Notes under the pieces: generated by a model | The model's database searches: none | The model's input: only the letters and a program-made list of their open reading frames with translations | What the model was told of the DNA's origin: nothing | Part shown: piece after piece, positions 1-15,000 of the stretch | Numbering within the stretch: the first letter of the stretch is position 1 | How the letters are laid out: the number at the start of each line of letters is the position of its first letter | Program-made: the position numbers and the translations under genes | Source: Cyanoderma ruficeps | Lineage: Eukaryota > Chordata > Aves > Passeriformes > Timaliidae | Length of the DNA: 64,000 bases | Direction: 5' to 3' | NCBI GenBank assembly: GCA_008694505.1 | Contig: VZDJ01000623.1 | Span: forward strand, 2,662,442 to 2,726,441

Positions 1-47
1 CCTTGGGTGGCAGTGTTTTTCCTAAACTCAACTGGAGTGCTCCAAGG
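1..47 (+). CDS. CDC123: CDC123 exon, cut by window edge (phase 0 at 3' end)
   Basis: This encodes LGGSVFPKLNWSAPR after two leading bases of a split codon. The donor GTAAGA starts at 48, and the last codon AGG (Arg) is complete. It matches the CDC123 segment just before the DAYWIAMNSS block. Confidence 0.93.
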
Positions 48-3000
48 GTAAGAATGCTGACTCCCAAAACTTGTAACAGATACTGTCATACAGAATGTTT
101 TGTGATTGTTTTCTCTCAATGCTTTGGAAAGAAGAAGAGACCAGTGGTTCTGATGAAGGCAGAAGTGATACACAAGATATCAGTGAAGTGGTGGATTCTT
201 TAATCTAAGTGGAATCATCACTAGATGGTGATGGTGCATTTTTAGGGAGGCTGATGCATGGCAGAACTGACTTTCCTATCTAAAATCTGTATCCTGCTCA
301 CAGATGGCTGTGTGATGGGCAGGCTCTTCTTGTTCAGGATACTAGGAAAGCTTCACCTGGTATAAAGGTGAAAAGTGCCATGGTTTAAAAAAAAGGCAAT
401 AAACTTTCCTCCAGTTAATTTTAGGTACTCTTAACTATACTGTAAGGATGAGTGCACCCAAGTATTTTTTAGTGTTCTCAAGAGACATTGTGTTCAATCA
501 AGCAGTTGAAGAACGTTCCTGGAAGCAGTAAGGCAAAAACCTACTTTTTCAAATGAATTTGCACTTCTTTTATAAGAGTATTCACAAGAAAAAAGATAAC
601 TATTTTGTCTCTTTTAACTACTGATGACGTTTTTCTCGAAATAAAAAACCAAAACTTTTCTGCATGTATTTCAAACGTTGCATAATATTTAGATAGACTT
701 GAAGTTTGCAATCCCTCCTGCTAATAAAGTTGTGTTTCAGGTAATCTCTGTGTTTCTTTAGGATGCCTACTGGATAGCAATGAACAGCTCTCTGAAATGT
801 AAAGCTCTCAGTGACATCTTCCTCCTCTTCAAGAGTTCGGACTTCATAACTCGGGACCTCACTCAGCCGTAAGTAGATTTCCAGTGGACAATCTTAGTTA
901 TGCACAGACAGAAAAAACCAAAGCAAACCAGAAAGACATTAAAGCAGCACATGCCACCAATGTGCTTTGACACTATGGACTAAGACCATATTTTTTTGAT
1001 TACCTTTCCAGAGCAAGTCATGTTGTATTCTTGAGATTTTTTGCCTTCACACCCTTTTTGGTGTTTACTTGTTGCTACCCTCCTTATTGGTGCCACTTCT
1101 TATGCCACCAATAAGTCCTTGAGAAGGCAACAGTAAGTCCTTGGGAAGGCATATTCCCAAGTCCAAGTGTGACTTCACTGTGTCCTTTTCGTATTTTAAA
1201 ACTGTTGAGGTATGTGTGGCTGCCTGGAAGATGCTTGAGACTTCTGCTAACTTATTTCATGTATTTCTAGAGCTTGTTCTCAACCCTTGTAGCTCTTGTA
1301 ACAAATACATTCCAGGAGACTAAGAATAGCAGTTACAGGTAAAATTAAAAATATTATGTGCTTGGGGTTGATTTTTATCTGCTCACATGAAGGAAGTACT
1401 TAATTGTATAGGAACAGTTTCCTCCTGTAGTACCTGCATCTCATTGATGTATGTCACTCATTTCTAAAATACAGCATTTTTCTGAAAGAAAATGAGATGA
1501 CTGGAGTTGATATTCTGTTACTATGGTTACTTTTTTTTTTCCCCAGACAAGCAGACTTTCAAAGAAAAGGGGCAATCCATGGCTTGGTATCTGAGAGATT
1601 ATTTTCCAGTAATTATTCAATGCTTATTTACATTACAGAATTTTTCAGGAGACTCAGTCAAATGCAGAGCCATTGTTCTAGGTGCCTTATAGGGGGTTAA
1701 CAGGTATAAGTTTCATGTCAAATGGCTTATGTCTTGATAAAAATTTTCTTTTTTGAGTGTGAAACCAGTTACATTAATGCTGTGCAGCTGCCTTCTTTTT
1801 TATTCCTGCAACTCTAATGAGACTCATCCCCCAGTTTTTGGTACATGGAAAAAAAGGGGGGCTGTTGACAGCAAGGCTGTAAGTCCAGTTCTGATGTTGG
1901 GTTTTACATCATGCCTAACCTGCAATGTCAGGAGGTGCTGAGGAAGAGACTGAGGAGGAGGGAAGAAGATACTGGAGTGATGAAACAGTGTGAAAGTATG
2001 TTTAGCTTGGGGAACAATTGTGAAGAATGAGAATTCATGATTCTGGGGTCACAGAGAGGAATGGGGGAGATGAGAAATCTATAGTTTACATGTCAGAGGT
2101 GAGTGAATTCTCAGAAGCCTTTGGTGCCTTCCCAAGGAGCTGCTTTTCATGGTTTCCCCTAATGAGAGGTGGGCTGTCTGGAGGATGGCTTGCTCACAGG
2201 GCTGAGCAGTAAAATTTTGTTGCAATGGCTTTCAGGACTGATTCTTGTGGGTCTGAAAAGAACTGCACACTTTGCATCATCCCTTTTTGAATGTTGAATA
2301 ATATGGAGTTTGTATTTACTGCCCTCATGTATAAAGATGTCCAGCAAAAAGTACCCAGAGCTCTTTGCAGAATTCCTGTTTGCTTGACTGTTTTCTCATG
2401 AGTCTTGGAGACAAACAAGTGTTCAGCAAGTGCCACTTGATTTGGATGTGGCAACTCCGTGTGGTAGAATGAATTGGTTCCACCACCTTCACTGATACTG
2501 AAATCAGTGCATTTTTTGTCTGGTTTAATCTTGTATCAGTTCCAGTCAGTGCTCTTCACCCCCTGCAGTCAGCACTGGCTTGGTGGAGAGGCAGTGGAGA
2601 CATTCTGCTGGCTGTGGTGTGAGGTTTCACAGCAGGGCTGGTGACTTGAACCATCAGTGATTTCACCTTAAGTTCACACAAGAACAGTAGTGGCTGAGCA
2701 GCCCAAAGCAGGCACATTCCCTTCTCCTGATCCTGCTGTGGGGGAATAACCTCTTACAAAAAGGCAACACCTCAAACTCTACTGCTCCAGTCCATTTAGG
2801 CTTCTTTTCCAAGGTGATAAGACCACCAGATAGCACAACTAAGGTGGTAAATAAGTGAAGCTTATGACATGGTTGTGGGAAATCACCTTGGTCTCTGTAC
2901 ATATCTTGTAATTGATTAATATGTCATACATGATTAAAGCATATATTATTGTCCAGTCTCTGCCTGGTATTTCTAAATTACAAAGTTATTTGTACAGAAT

Positions 3001-6000
3001 GTCCCCAAACAGTGCAATGATTATTGCTAAATCTTTACAGTGGTCGTCCTTAATTATACTCTTGATTAGCTGCCAGTTCACTAGTCCTTAGCAAGCAGAA
3101 ATTAAAAACATAGCTGGCATAAGAACCTGAAGTGCTGAATAAATGAAAATTACATACATAATGCATCCAAATCCCTTGGAAGGACTACTTGGAGGGAGGA
3201 GAAATGCACTATATTTCTACTTTGTCAGTAATACTCAGTAAGGTTTCTTGCCCTGCATAAGTAGCAGCTGAAATGCTGGATGCCTTTTTTTATTGTTTTT
3301 GTTTTGTGTCCTGTTCAACCATATGAACTTAAATATCTACTTTGTGGGTCATAATATGGTAAACCTGCTGCAATGGCAGTTTGTAGATCTGAGTTTTAAC
3401 CTAGAAATTTAAGCCAGTGATGCAGGACTTAAGGCAAACCATTTTCTTTGTGTTTTTCCTCCTCTCCCATTTCCTGTCTGCCTCTAAACCTTGTTCAGGT
3501 CAGGGAATGCCCTTGTTGTAATTCTCAACTGTCTCTCAAGTTTCGAGAAAACTTCAACCATGTAATGCTTTAATACAAACTAATAAAAATTATGGACTCA
3601 ATGAAAATGTACTGAGCATGAATAAATTGCTTTGACTGTTTTAAAACTTGGGACTCTGTCATGATGCTGACACCTTGGTTGAAAAGTTCAGACTAATGAA
3701 ATCCCTTTCCAGCATGTTAATTTAAAATAAATTAACAAAGACTTCAGAGCGATGTACTCACTAATGCAGTTGTTGTTTCTGCTTCAAAGTCGGTATTGTA
3801 TTTTACTTAGCTGAGTTCTCAAAAAATCTTGTGGGTGGTGTGTTGTTAGTTTTTCAGGCAGTAATGTAGGCTTTCAGAAATTTAGTGTTGAGTATGGATG
3901 ATAAAATCCCTTTCTAACTGGGATTTCTGTTAATGGCTAAAACTCCTCTTTTGAGCAAAAAGCTCTGTATAGCCCTTATGGATGTATTGGTGTAAAATAC
4001 AGTTTTCTTCCTTATTGTTAGACTGGGTGGACTATGTTTTGTTAAAACATGATTGATTCCTCACCATGAGACTGATAGAAATATTAGCAGTACTCCTAAT
4101 GATGTGATAATGCCCCTGCATTCTGACAACATTTCTGATGCCAGACTTAATGCTTTTAATATTGGATTCCAAATTGTAGGGAAATTTCAAAGTTTTTTGA
4201 GATGTGGAGGAATAATAGCCTGCCTTCTCCGAATAGAACATAGGAGGCAGTGTTGGATCATGAAGAATGTGCCTTAGCACTCCAGTATCTTTTTGCAGGA
4301 GCTGTTAGTTTAGGCTTTAGTATAAACTGTTTCAAGGTAGGCAGTTCCACACGAGAGGATGTGAAAAATGAGACCTTTGGTGACGATTTTTTTTTCTTGA
4401 GGTTTTACTCTCACCCATTTTTCCAAGCAATTTACAGTGTAGTACAAAATTCTCTTTTGAGTGGTGCATTAATTTCCTATTTCTTTTAGGCCTCAAAGTT
4501 CCAGCAAGGTTTAATATTCAAGGAATAAAGATACAGTTCAAAGGCTGTTAAAAGCTTATTCTTATTATTTTTTTAATAACGTTTTAAAATAAACTATGAG
4601 ATAATAGCGGGGAAGTATCAGGTACAGAATAAATTTTACAATTCTCATCATATTCATAATAGCTCCTAATTATCTCAGTGATTTGCAGATGAGTTCTTAG
4701 CAGGATAGGTACTGGAGAAACTTGCCAACCTTATTAAATTGCTTTTCTCGGTGTCGAAAACTGACCTGCATAATGGCTTTGTGTAGCATCCTGTGGTCAG
4801 GTATTTGCATTTGGAGTTTGACATTGAGCTGCCACACATAAAGAGATCTTGATCCTTCTGGTCTTGACTTCTAAGTATAACTCTGTAAAAAAGCTGTTGA
4901 CCACAACACAGCAAAAGAGTTTGATCCCTTCACCCATAGTATTCAACATGACAGTTTTCAGATGCTTCAGAAAATACAGCCCAGGCATGTCTCAGTTTGG
5001 GGCTCCTGACATCTTTGTGATTTTCTTTCAAGTACATGCAAACCTGAATAGGATGTGGGTTGAAGACACCCCACATAGCATTGTGCCTCTAGAGATCAAA
5101 AGCCCATCTGTAATACATGAGTTCAGATGGGTCTCGGCAATAAATGCTACGATGAGCTGGTAAGAAATATAAAATTGCAACCTCAAATCACCCAAAATTT
5201 GCTCCCCGAACAAAAGTGGCCTTTTGTCAATGAAAACTCATGATAATATTAAGAGTGAAAATTAGATTACAGAAACATGAGTTTATTTTGTCTTGTGCTG
5301 TGTTCAGCCATTTTTTCCTCATTTGTCCTCAGTCCTGTGTCATTAATGCTCAAAAATAATCCCCTTACTGTATCTTGCAGTATTTTTGCCCGTTTGCTTG
5401 ATTTGGCAGCGATACCTGCACAGGCTATGGGGCACCCAAGGATTTAATTTTCTGACTTAGAAGGAAAGAGGAACCATCCTTCCTCAGATAGCTCTTACCC
5501 AAAATATTTAAGGGTTGAGTTAGGGAATAATTTTCATTATAAGGTTGGGGTTTTTTGACTGCTGGAAAAGAGTAATTGGAATGAAGCAGATTGCAGGTAC
5601 CTCAATCTCAGCTATGGAGTCTGTGAGGGGTAATAGAGGTCCTTGTGTGCAGGCACTGTAAAACTCCATGTGCTGGACTTCAGCTGCCTTTGTAGACAGA
5701 GTTTATTATTGGCTTTGTGTGGGGGGGGGATATTTTCTTCACCATGCTAGGCATATACTCTAGTAAAGGAGGAATTCTGAATCTAGCAAAACTGTGAGCT
5801 CTCATGGGTTTGTTTCTGTTGCCTTGACAGATCTTAAATTGCGGGGAATCTAAACTGTAGTTGAAGGATGTTATCTGTTTACACAGGCTTACAGATATAT
5901 ATATGATGTGTTTGATCACTGTGCTTTTGGAAAGTCTGCCTGTATTGCCCTACTTTTCTGTGTGTTGGGGATATTAAAGTCTAAACTAAAATGTGTGAAA

Positions 6001-9000
6001 TTTATTTCTGCTGGCAGCATACAGAATGAACTCTTACAATAGCTCTTCAAACCAAAGGCTGGGCAGCCATGTCTTACAAATGCAATGTTTATGTGAGACT
6101 TTTGGGTTGCTGAATGAAGTTCACTGCCAAAAGGAGATCCTATAAATATTGCATTTTGGACTATTGCTCAGCAGTGACCCTTGACACAGTTCTGCGCTTC
6201 CAAGTAGTTTTGTTGCCAACAAGGTCAGGGAGTAGAACTGGGAGAAAAACATATTCTTCTGTGAATACCTTTTGAAAGTTACAGAATCTATTGCGAGGTT
6301 TACTGTAAAATGATAAAAAGGTACATGGAAGTTGACTCGGCTTGTAACTGCCTCCATTCTTGATAGCTCCTGAAAGGAGACCAACAGAGTCAGCTCCTCA
6401 CAAGGGACAAAACCTTGACATCAGCTGGAAGTTGTGGAAATAGTTTTGTTTATTCCCACTCTCAAGAGATTTGTAAGAGTATTCCTGAAGGCTCTTAATT
6501 TAGAAAGATACCATGCTATGGAATCAGGAGTGCCGAGCAGCAGTGCTGTTTTGCATCCTTTATTCATGGAAATGAACTGTTGTAAGGCATGATGATCTGT
6601 CTCTGTTGTGTGGTTTGCAAAGTTAAACATTAAAAGTACTTGGGAAAACATGCTGCAGTGAAACTGGATAAGATTGCTCAACTCTATTGGGTTTTTTGAG
6701 AATTCAGTTATGCCAAAATAACGATACAAGGGGAAAGGAGCAGCACTGTTGATTCAAACAGGAATAAATCAACAGTGAATCAACACTGACATTTTGGACA
6801 CATCCCTGTCCAGATTTAAGTGCTTCCAAATTGCATAGAATATAAGAGGTGATGATTCTGGTTTTTTCCCATGATAATTGTCTAAGGGAGAGTTGTTGTT
6901 ATGTGTTGCATTTACTTGCTTTGTACATACTGGAAATAATTTAACAGTAGTTCTTAAGTTTCACAGGTTGGGGTTATTTTTCTCACTACAGCTAAAATTT
7001 TACATGTAAAGCAGATTTTGAAGCCTGTGTCTTACTTTTCTAGGTTTATTCACTGTACTGATGATTCCCCTGATCCTTCCTTGAACTATGAGGTAGGACT
7101 CCTTGCATGATTTCTAAGCAATTTAAAAGAGTTGCTCACAGGCTGGGTGACATTTGCGGTTGGGTTTCTGTCCATGAAATGTCTTATGTTTATTTTATTT
7201 GTGTTGCTTTGGATATGAAGGGAAGTCTGGTTCAGCACTGTAGGTCATAAGAAGTTCATTTAATTGCAGATCAGGTGGCCTAAAGTGCAGGCTTGAGAAG
7301 CTTCCTTGCAATGTCCTCTCATATCTGTCAGGTTGTGACAGGAAGGACAAGTTCAGTAGTTCAAAGTCGTATATTCTTGATGGTGAGCTGCTTGTGAACA
7401 TCACACTGAGGTTACCAAGGGTGAGGCTTGCTGCAGTGGCTGGGGACATCCTGAACTGGTCTGTCACATCTTGTTTCCTACGTTTGTTACCAGCTCAGAA
7501 TGTTCAGCTAGAGATGCTTCAAACTGTAAATGTGGAGTTACTGCTTTTATGGTAACATCTAGTCATCTCTCTAATAATAGTTTTTATGTAAATATAACAT
7601 TTGTCATCATGCTGTGGGCTTAAAGGCTTTTCAAAAGTGAATGAACTTTGGTTTAATTTGAAGTACTATCAAGTGTGCTTTAAAGATACAGGACATCTAA
7701 AAGTTGAAACAAAGAGTTGACTGTTAACACTGTAGTTAGGAATGTCATCCCTGCTTGCTGAAGCTTTCTGCTGCAGTTTAAAGGGTTTGGGAGTTCCCAG
7801 CATCCAGTAGCAGTAACTGGGGCCTTCAAAAACATGGATCCTTCAGAATATTTCAGCTTAGGAGATACAGAAACTTGAGAAAGTGCCAGAGAGATGCTTT
7901 AATTCCCAGGCAGTCTGTCCTATTGACTATAATAGTTTGCTTTCTATTTCTGTCCTGTGTCCTTATTTTAACTGGTTTGCGCCTTCAAAGGCGTCACAGA
8001 ATTCTGCTTGGGTGTGTACCAGAATAGAGGTTGATTTGGATAAATTTAATTCTGCTCATCAGCTCCTTTGACTAGGGAGCAACTTTCTGCCAATTCCATG
8101 ACAGATCTGTTGTGTTGTACAGTAGGGTTTTTATTTTCCATGCTTTATCAGTAATGTAACTTGGAAGTTGTTTCATAAATGATTTCACAGTTACAAATAC
8201 TGTACAAAGTGGAAGAGCATAATTAAGATGGGAAAGGACCTCAGGAGGTGTCTAGTCCATCCTCATGCTCAAAACTGGGTAAGGAATGAGATCATATTGT
8301 CTTGCTTGGCATTTTATAAAATCTGGTCTGAAAACCTCGGTGGGTGGAGGCTGCACAACCTCTGTGAGGGAGCTCTTCCAATGCTTGACAGTCCTCATGG
8401 TTCCTTATGTGCAATCTGAACCTTTCTGCTTTGCGCTAGATTAGACTATATGGTCTTTAGAGATGCCATCCAACTGAAAACATTCTGTGATTCTCTGAAA
8501 TTAATATTAAATCTAATTGGTTTGAAATATTTGCAAAGATGATTATGTGAACTGCAGATTTAAGATTGTTTTGTTTTCTAGTAGCAGTGGTGATCTTATC
8601 ATTACAACAAAACTGTAGCTCTAAAAGGGAGACCTGTTGACAAAAGGATGCTGTTACTTTTCTGAAACAGTGCTTTGTCATTTGTTTTTCCTCCACAGCT
8701 TGTTCTTCGTAAATGGTGTGAACTAATCCCTGGTGCAGAATTCAGATGCTTTGTCAAGGAAAACAAGCTTTTAGGTAAGGAATTTCATAAAAACAGCATT
8801 ATTGGATGAAGTTTTGAGGAGTTTCTCTGATTCCTTGAATGAGAGCTAAGTCTGAAGGAAGTTCTTTCTTTTCACACCTGATTTCTGAAATTAATGGTTT
8901 ATTCTTTCTGTAATTTAAAATGTAGTTTACCACACATCTCACTTTCCACTGTATTTGAAAGCCTGACAGCACAGCATTTTTGCCATTGCAGTGAGAATAT

Positions 9001-12000
9001 TCTTAATTTAATTGTTAATTCAGAAACTTCACCCAAAGACAGTTTTATGAGTGAGTCTTTTATATTCAGGAGGAAATTGCATCATCTCCAACTTGCAGAA
9101 TGGATACAGAGGCAGTTGTGCATTGTGCTGCAAATCCATGACCCCATGTGGATATTGTATGCAGAAAGTTGGGGAGGCCAGGACATCTTCACAGGTGTAG
9201 GAAGTGTCTTGAGTTCATATGAAATTCAGTTTAGCTTAGTTAGAACCTGTAGTTCTGTTACTCAGGTGCAGAATCCTAAATGTAAAATGTTTCAAATGGC
9301 ACTGAAGAGCCAGGGTATCCATCCACAGCATGCACAGAGTCCCTCTGGCAGCTGGAGATTAGGCAGATCGTGCTAGAGCATGTGTTGTAGGCAGCTGAGT
9401 AGGGTAAATTTAGGGTAATTTAGGGTAAATTTAGCTCAGTTTTACTCTTCTGGTTGTGTTGACTATTCTCTGCTAACTATAGCAGGAAATGAGATACCCA
9501 GTGCACATACAGGTGCTTGAATTGTAGGGTTTAATTTCAGGCTAATTACTACTCTGAAGTTTGATTTTGGTGTGGTCTACCATGAAATCTTTGGAGATGA
9601 ACAGAAACTCAAATAGCACAGGATTAGTGCACATTTGTTCTGAACAAGGTTGAATCATTCTGCCTGAATTCTTCTAACAAGGAAGTGTTCAGGCAGTGGT
9701 GGAGCAAATCCAGACTCTACAGGAAGGAAGGTGATTTTTTTGTTTTGCTTTAAGATAAAACCAGGTTTGCTGACTTTGCCTCTGTCATGCCTACATATTC
9801 ACAAGCACCAAGCTCCATATCCACAATTGGTCTGTCTAGGGTTCCTTGTGATGATGTGGAAGGCCAGGGATATTGGCTATGTAGTTCTCACTGTTTCTCC
9901 TGTCTCAGCATGGTGAGTGTGGGCTTGTTTAGGCTGTACCTTCTTGTACCTCTTGGGAGCTGTCAGCAACTTGTTGCTCCATCCAGCCCCACCTCTGTGA
10001 ACCTTTAGGAGCACACTCCCTGTTCTTGGTTTCCTGATTTGGGCTTCCTATGGAGCTGCACACAGATATTTGAGCTGTGCTAATCCACATGCTGTCAACA
10101 TTCTCTTAAGCCCTTTTGTTTGGCTGTTCCTTCTGGTGTTCCTATGCTCATCTTCCCATTTCTCTCCATTTATGCCAGTTGCAAATGTACTACAGCTCTC
10201 TGTAACAGAGTTATCTTCCTGATAGCAGAGATTTCCCATAAAGTCTGTATTGCTTAATGGCTCCTGACAGAGACTTTGATCCTGTCCTGCTTCATGATGG
10301 TGGAACACCACAACTGCCAGAGCTACACATTGCTGTAATAACCTCTAAAACATTTCAATGCAGATTTATTATAGAATATATATGTATGTAGTAATATTTA
10401 CTTTCAAGTGCCTCAAAGCATTTGTACACTGGCTAATTAAGCACTCTGTACATTTCATGACCAGGTTTTGAAACCTAGTAGATCTGCCAGTATGGGATTT
10501 TTTTTTTTAGTTAGCACACCAGCTGCATTTCTGAAGATAGTTCCAAGATTTCTCACAATATGTTCCCATACTCTTTAAGACTAATAAGCCTGTCAGTCAA
10601 ACTAAGGAATGATACTTGCAATATAGTGAATGATCTTCCAGTTACACATCTGCATCCCCTTAGAAGCCATCATCTTTTGGTTTTTGTTTTTCAGGCTCAA
10701 GTTAAGCTTTGCAGTGGTATTAAGACTCCAAAGTTCCAGTGACAGAGTAAACTTTGTATACAAACTTTTTTTAAAAAAGCACATCTTTGGCAGAGTCAGC
10801 ATTGTCTTACAGTAAAACTCTGTGTTTTGTATATGGTTAAAACAGCAAACTGACGTCACTGATACATCTTCCTTTGGGAATTCTGTCTCTTTGTATGTAA
10901 ATAGCCTGAATTACTCATTCTGCAGTGATGGGGCAGGTCTTGGGTTTGACATTTGTCAAGCAGGGTATTGCAATGTTTTATGTTGACACATCCTGTATGA
11001 GAACTCTTGTCACTCAGGATGCATGCAAGTGTATAATCCTGTTGATGTCATTTTAAACCAATGTGTTGTAGACAAATGTATGAAATTAAGAAATTGTAGG
11101 AAGGATGGTTTGTCTACATAGGCAAGAAAAACCTTGAGGGAGCAATTGAGAGCACTAAGGTACTGGCCTGATGCCATCCCACTGATTTGGGGGTTTAGGG
11201 TTTTACCTGGAGTGCCTTATCAAACAGGCACATGTTATTCCACACTTAAAAAATCAGTTAAATGAGAATCTGTGGTATCCAAGGATCATCTTTGCTAATG
11301 TGCAAGCTTAGCCTCCACCCCTGGCATTTCATGGTTCCAAATTGTGGTCCCCACATGTGAAGCGCAGAACAAGGTTTTTGACCAGAGTAACCAAAGGGAA
11401 TAAAACTGAAAGGAAAAGATGGGAGCTGGAAACTTAAACACAAGCAAAATTTCCTCCTGAAATTCACTATAAAATAGTCGAAGTGTGTACATATAAAATC
11501 AGGTTCACAAAAATTAGGACAGAGCTGTTCAAGGAAGAGGTTCCTAATGAAAGTACTTTAAGTATAGCAGAATAAAGCCAAACAGTAAGTCATTATTAGT
11601 GATTAGAAACTTGGGAAAACCCCATTTTCTATGTCTGATAACTGCTTTTTTCCTGGTTGGGTTCTTTAGCATGCCTAGAGCTCTTTATAATTATGATTAC
11701 CTGAAATTATTGACAGGTATATCGCAGAGGGACTACACCCAGTACTACGATCATATCTCTAAGCAACATGAGGAGATCTGTAGATCCATACAGGAATTTT
11801 TCAAGAAACACATACAGTATAAATTCTTGGATGAAGACTGTAAGTATCTTGAGGATATTTGTGGGTCTGCATCTCTCTCTTCATTGCTTTTGCTTTCATA
11901 GGGCTTGGTTTTCTCTAGCTTGGGAGAGTCTGAAAGCTCTTGTGGCTACAGCACGTCGAGCAGCAAAGGTTTGGAACTACATTGGCAACAAAAAAATCCT

Positions 12001-15000
12001 GAAGGAATAGGCTGGAGCTCTTCAAGAAAACACAAGAAATGAGTGAGAGATCCCTTCAGAAGGCATAATAATTTTTTTTTTTTAAGGCTTTGCCCCTTAT
12101 ACTTGAAAATGATTTTTATACCAGAAAAGCGGGGTAGGAGATCCTTGACAAAAGGCATTCAGTAGTGAGAGGAATACTTGTTTATAAAGGTGTTGTCAGA
12201 TGTTTGCTGCTAAATTATTGATGTGTTCCTTGAATAAAAGATTTTTAAGTTTCTTTTCAAGAAGTTTTAATTATTTCTCCTAGAATATCAATGCACACCA
12301 GGTTAGGTGTCAAAACCTTTGAATAAAGGCCACAGTATTTGATACAGCTAATCGGTTCAAGTAAATTGTCTTGTTCTTTAAATGTGAAGTCCTTTGCAAA
12401 TTTGATTTGCAATAGTTTTCTAACGTGGTTTAGTGAGAATTGAGTGGTGTTGCATTGTGATGGGTGATCAATAGTGGTGAAAAACAGCATGAAGAAGTTT
12501 AAATTAGGTCTGGTGTGGACCAAACTTTAGCTTAGTAAAACCCATAAACATAAGAATTTTCTGGTAGTTTTGTTGTCATCTCTAAAGCTTTGAAAATTCA
12601 GCCTCTAGGTGGGTTTTTAACATAATTAATTGTTTTACTGAGACACCAGAGCAAATAGATCTGTCCTTTCTAACTGTCTGAAAAAGGTAGCAGCAAGTGC
12701 CAGTCTCTGTTATACTGAAATTCTTAAAAATTTTGACTCTGCAAAGCTGCTCTGTTTCAGTCCAGAGAAGTTCTCATGGACTGCTGCTTGGAGAAGACCA
12801 GTAGAATAGTACCCTAATTTAATAAGTCCATTACATTTTGAAGTAAGATCAGTCATATAGATCTGGCATTCTGATTACTGCCTTTTAATTTTCCTCTGTG
12901 TTCCAATGTAATTTTAGCTGGTATGTAATCAACTGATAGATAAGAATTCAGGGCACTATTTTTGGAAATTGATGCCTAGATTTAGGCTCTGAAACGGCTG
13001 TCTGGTGAACTGAAAGGTCTGAAATGTCATCTTATGTAAAGGGTGCCATCTGAATTGCCTTGAGGGAAAAGGAGGTTTCAGGACAACCTTCTGGGATGAA
13101 GGTTTGTTAACCTTTTATTCTTAGGCACTAAATGCTGGTCCATCTGCAGAGAAATGCCATGCAGAAAATGTTTTCTGTGTTTTTGTGGGTGGGTTGTTTT
13201 TTTTTACCACATTGCATTTGTCCCCCATCATCTCCCTTGATCCACTGCCTGGTAGCATATGTGTTGTTAACAAGAAAAATCTGGGTTTGCTTGTTTGTTT
13301 GCTTTTAAAAGGAAAGGTATTACAGCTTTTTTCCTGACTTCTTGTTTCATTGGGGATTTTGATGCTGTTTGCTCTGCTTTTTCCAGTTGGTCTGGTAGCA
13401 TCTCCAGATGGAAGAGTTGAGTCAGAGCAGCTGAAGCATTGCAGAGTCAGAGCAGTAGGATAACAGATGGGTGAATGCTTTATAAATACTTCTAAATTAT
13501 GTTAGAACCTTCTAAATACCTTTGTTAAGAGCCCAGTAAGAGCAGTGCTCTGGAGGTGTCGATAGTGCAGAGCTGGGTTTTGGCTTTCCCTCTGTTTAGA
13601 GCAGTTTCTGTTGAAGTTTCACTAAAGTCTCACTGGCACAGAACACTCCTGCTCTGAGGTGATCCCTAGGGAGAAGGAGCAATTCAGGTTTGTCCTGAAC
13701 CAGTCATCAGAGTGCAATCAGTCTGAATCCCAGCTGGATGAATCCCAGTGAATCCCAGTAAATCCATTAACCTCAGTGGTTGCCATGGGCTTGCTTTAGA
13801 CTCACTATAGAAACCCTCAGTTGCAAGGGATATCTTTGGGATATGACTAAGGAGAGGATATGGTGCAGGCACTAAGTTCAGTTGAGCAGCTGGAGAACAA
13901 ATCCTGGGGTTCCTGTACCCCCCTTTGCATTGATGACTGGCTTAGCCACTGCGGGCTCCTGTTCCTGGGAGAATGGAGCACTTAATCCTGGAGTGACTTT
14001 GGCATTGATGCAACCCAGCTTGTGCAAAGGCTGTGTGGATTTTTAGGCTGCATGGTGAAAAGCAGCTACGTGCCTGGCTTTGGCCTTGTGGAGTTGTGGT
14101 TTGCCCTTAGCCCAGCCAACTTCACATGAAATGTCAGATTAAGCTTTACATGCATGGATGTGATCAGTCAACATCCCTGATCCTGACAGGCAGCTTCCTG
14201 AGACTCAAGTGTTCTGCTGTCATATCCTGAGTTTAGTTTATCCACATGTATTGGGAAATCTCTTAGCTGAAATATTCCCTTATTAGTGAAGGAAGTAACA
14301 ATATAGCATTTGTCTGAGGCTTTTCTAGATCTTTTATTTTTTTTCTTTGCCCTTTCTTCCTGATAAATTGGTACAACTTTTGCATGTAGCCATGCCTGAA
14401 TGCTTCCCTGTTGATTTCCTTTAGCTCAATAGAAAGGCAACTCAAAGGTTTGTTTAACCACACAGAACAGAAGCTGATGGAAAGCTGCAGATACAGAGTC
14501 ATGTTTAATTAAGCCACGGGGAGGAACAACAGTGGAGCCAGGCAAGGCAGCTTTGAGTCAGTCACTGAGTGGCAAGGGGTTGTTTGAAGGAGTTGTTGAT
14601 ATTAGGTGTGCTATGTCTGTTTTGGGTGACATCAAACATGGCCATTTTACTCCACTAACCCCTTTGTTCCTACAACCTGTTTGTCTTGTTGGCTGCTGAA
14701 ATCCTAATGTCTGTGGAGCAGGAACTTTCTCTTATTAACTGTGCAATGTCCAACACAATGGAGTCTTGATCCTTCCCTGAAACATCTCTGTTCTGCTGTA
14801 AATGAAACAGCAGCAATGTCAAAAATAAGCTCTCTGGGCTAAGAGTTTGTCAAATATTCTTCATGGGAGAAAAATCAACAGAAGAAACCAGCATTAAATG
14901 GAAAAACCCAGTAGCTGATTTTCCAGTGCATTAACAGTAGTTTTTGAAATGTTTCAGCTCCCTCTTAGAAGTATACCCAGTTCTGGCTTGCAGTTCTTTA

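Larger units (their letters stand above)
7093..8698 (+). other. CDC123: CDC123 intron (1.6 kb) with CR1 pieces
   Basis: A GT-AG intron with acceptor CCTCCACAG ending at 8698. It holds two oppositely oriented CR1 fragments at about 8226-8498, listed separately. The rest is unremarkable AT-rich sequence. Confidence 0.88.

Noticed and set aside
3420..3460. Phrase GGACTTAAGGCAAACCATTTTC, slightly like a MIR core
   Set aside because: The diagnostic CTCAGTTTCC block does not follow, so the match is not convincing.
8894..9376. 160-codon open frame in a CDC123 intron
   Set aside because: No domain or repeat recognised and it runs into a simple tandem repeat region; probably chance.
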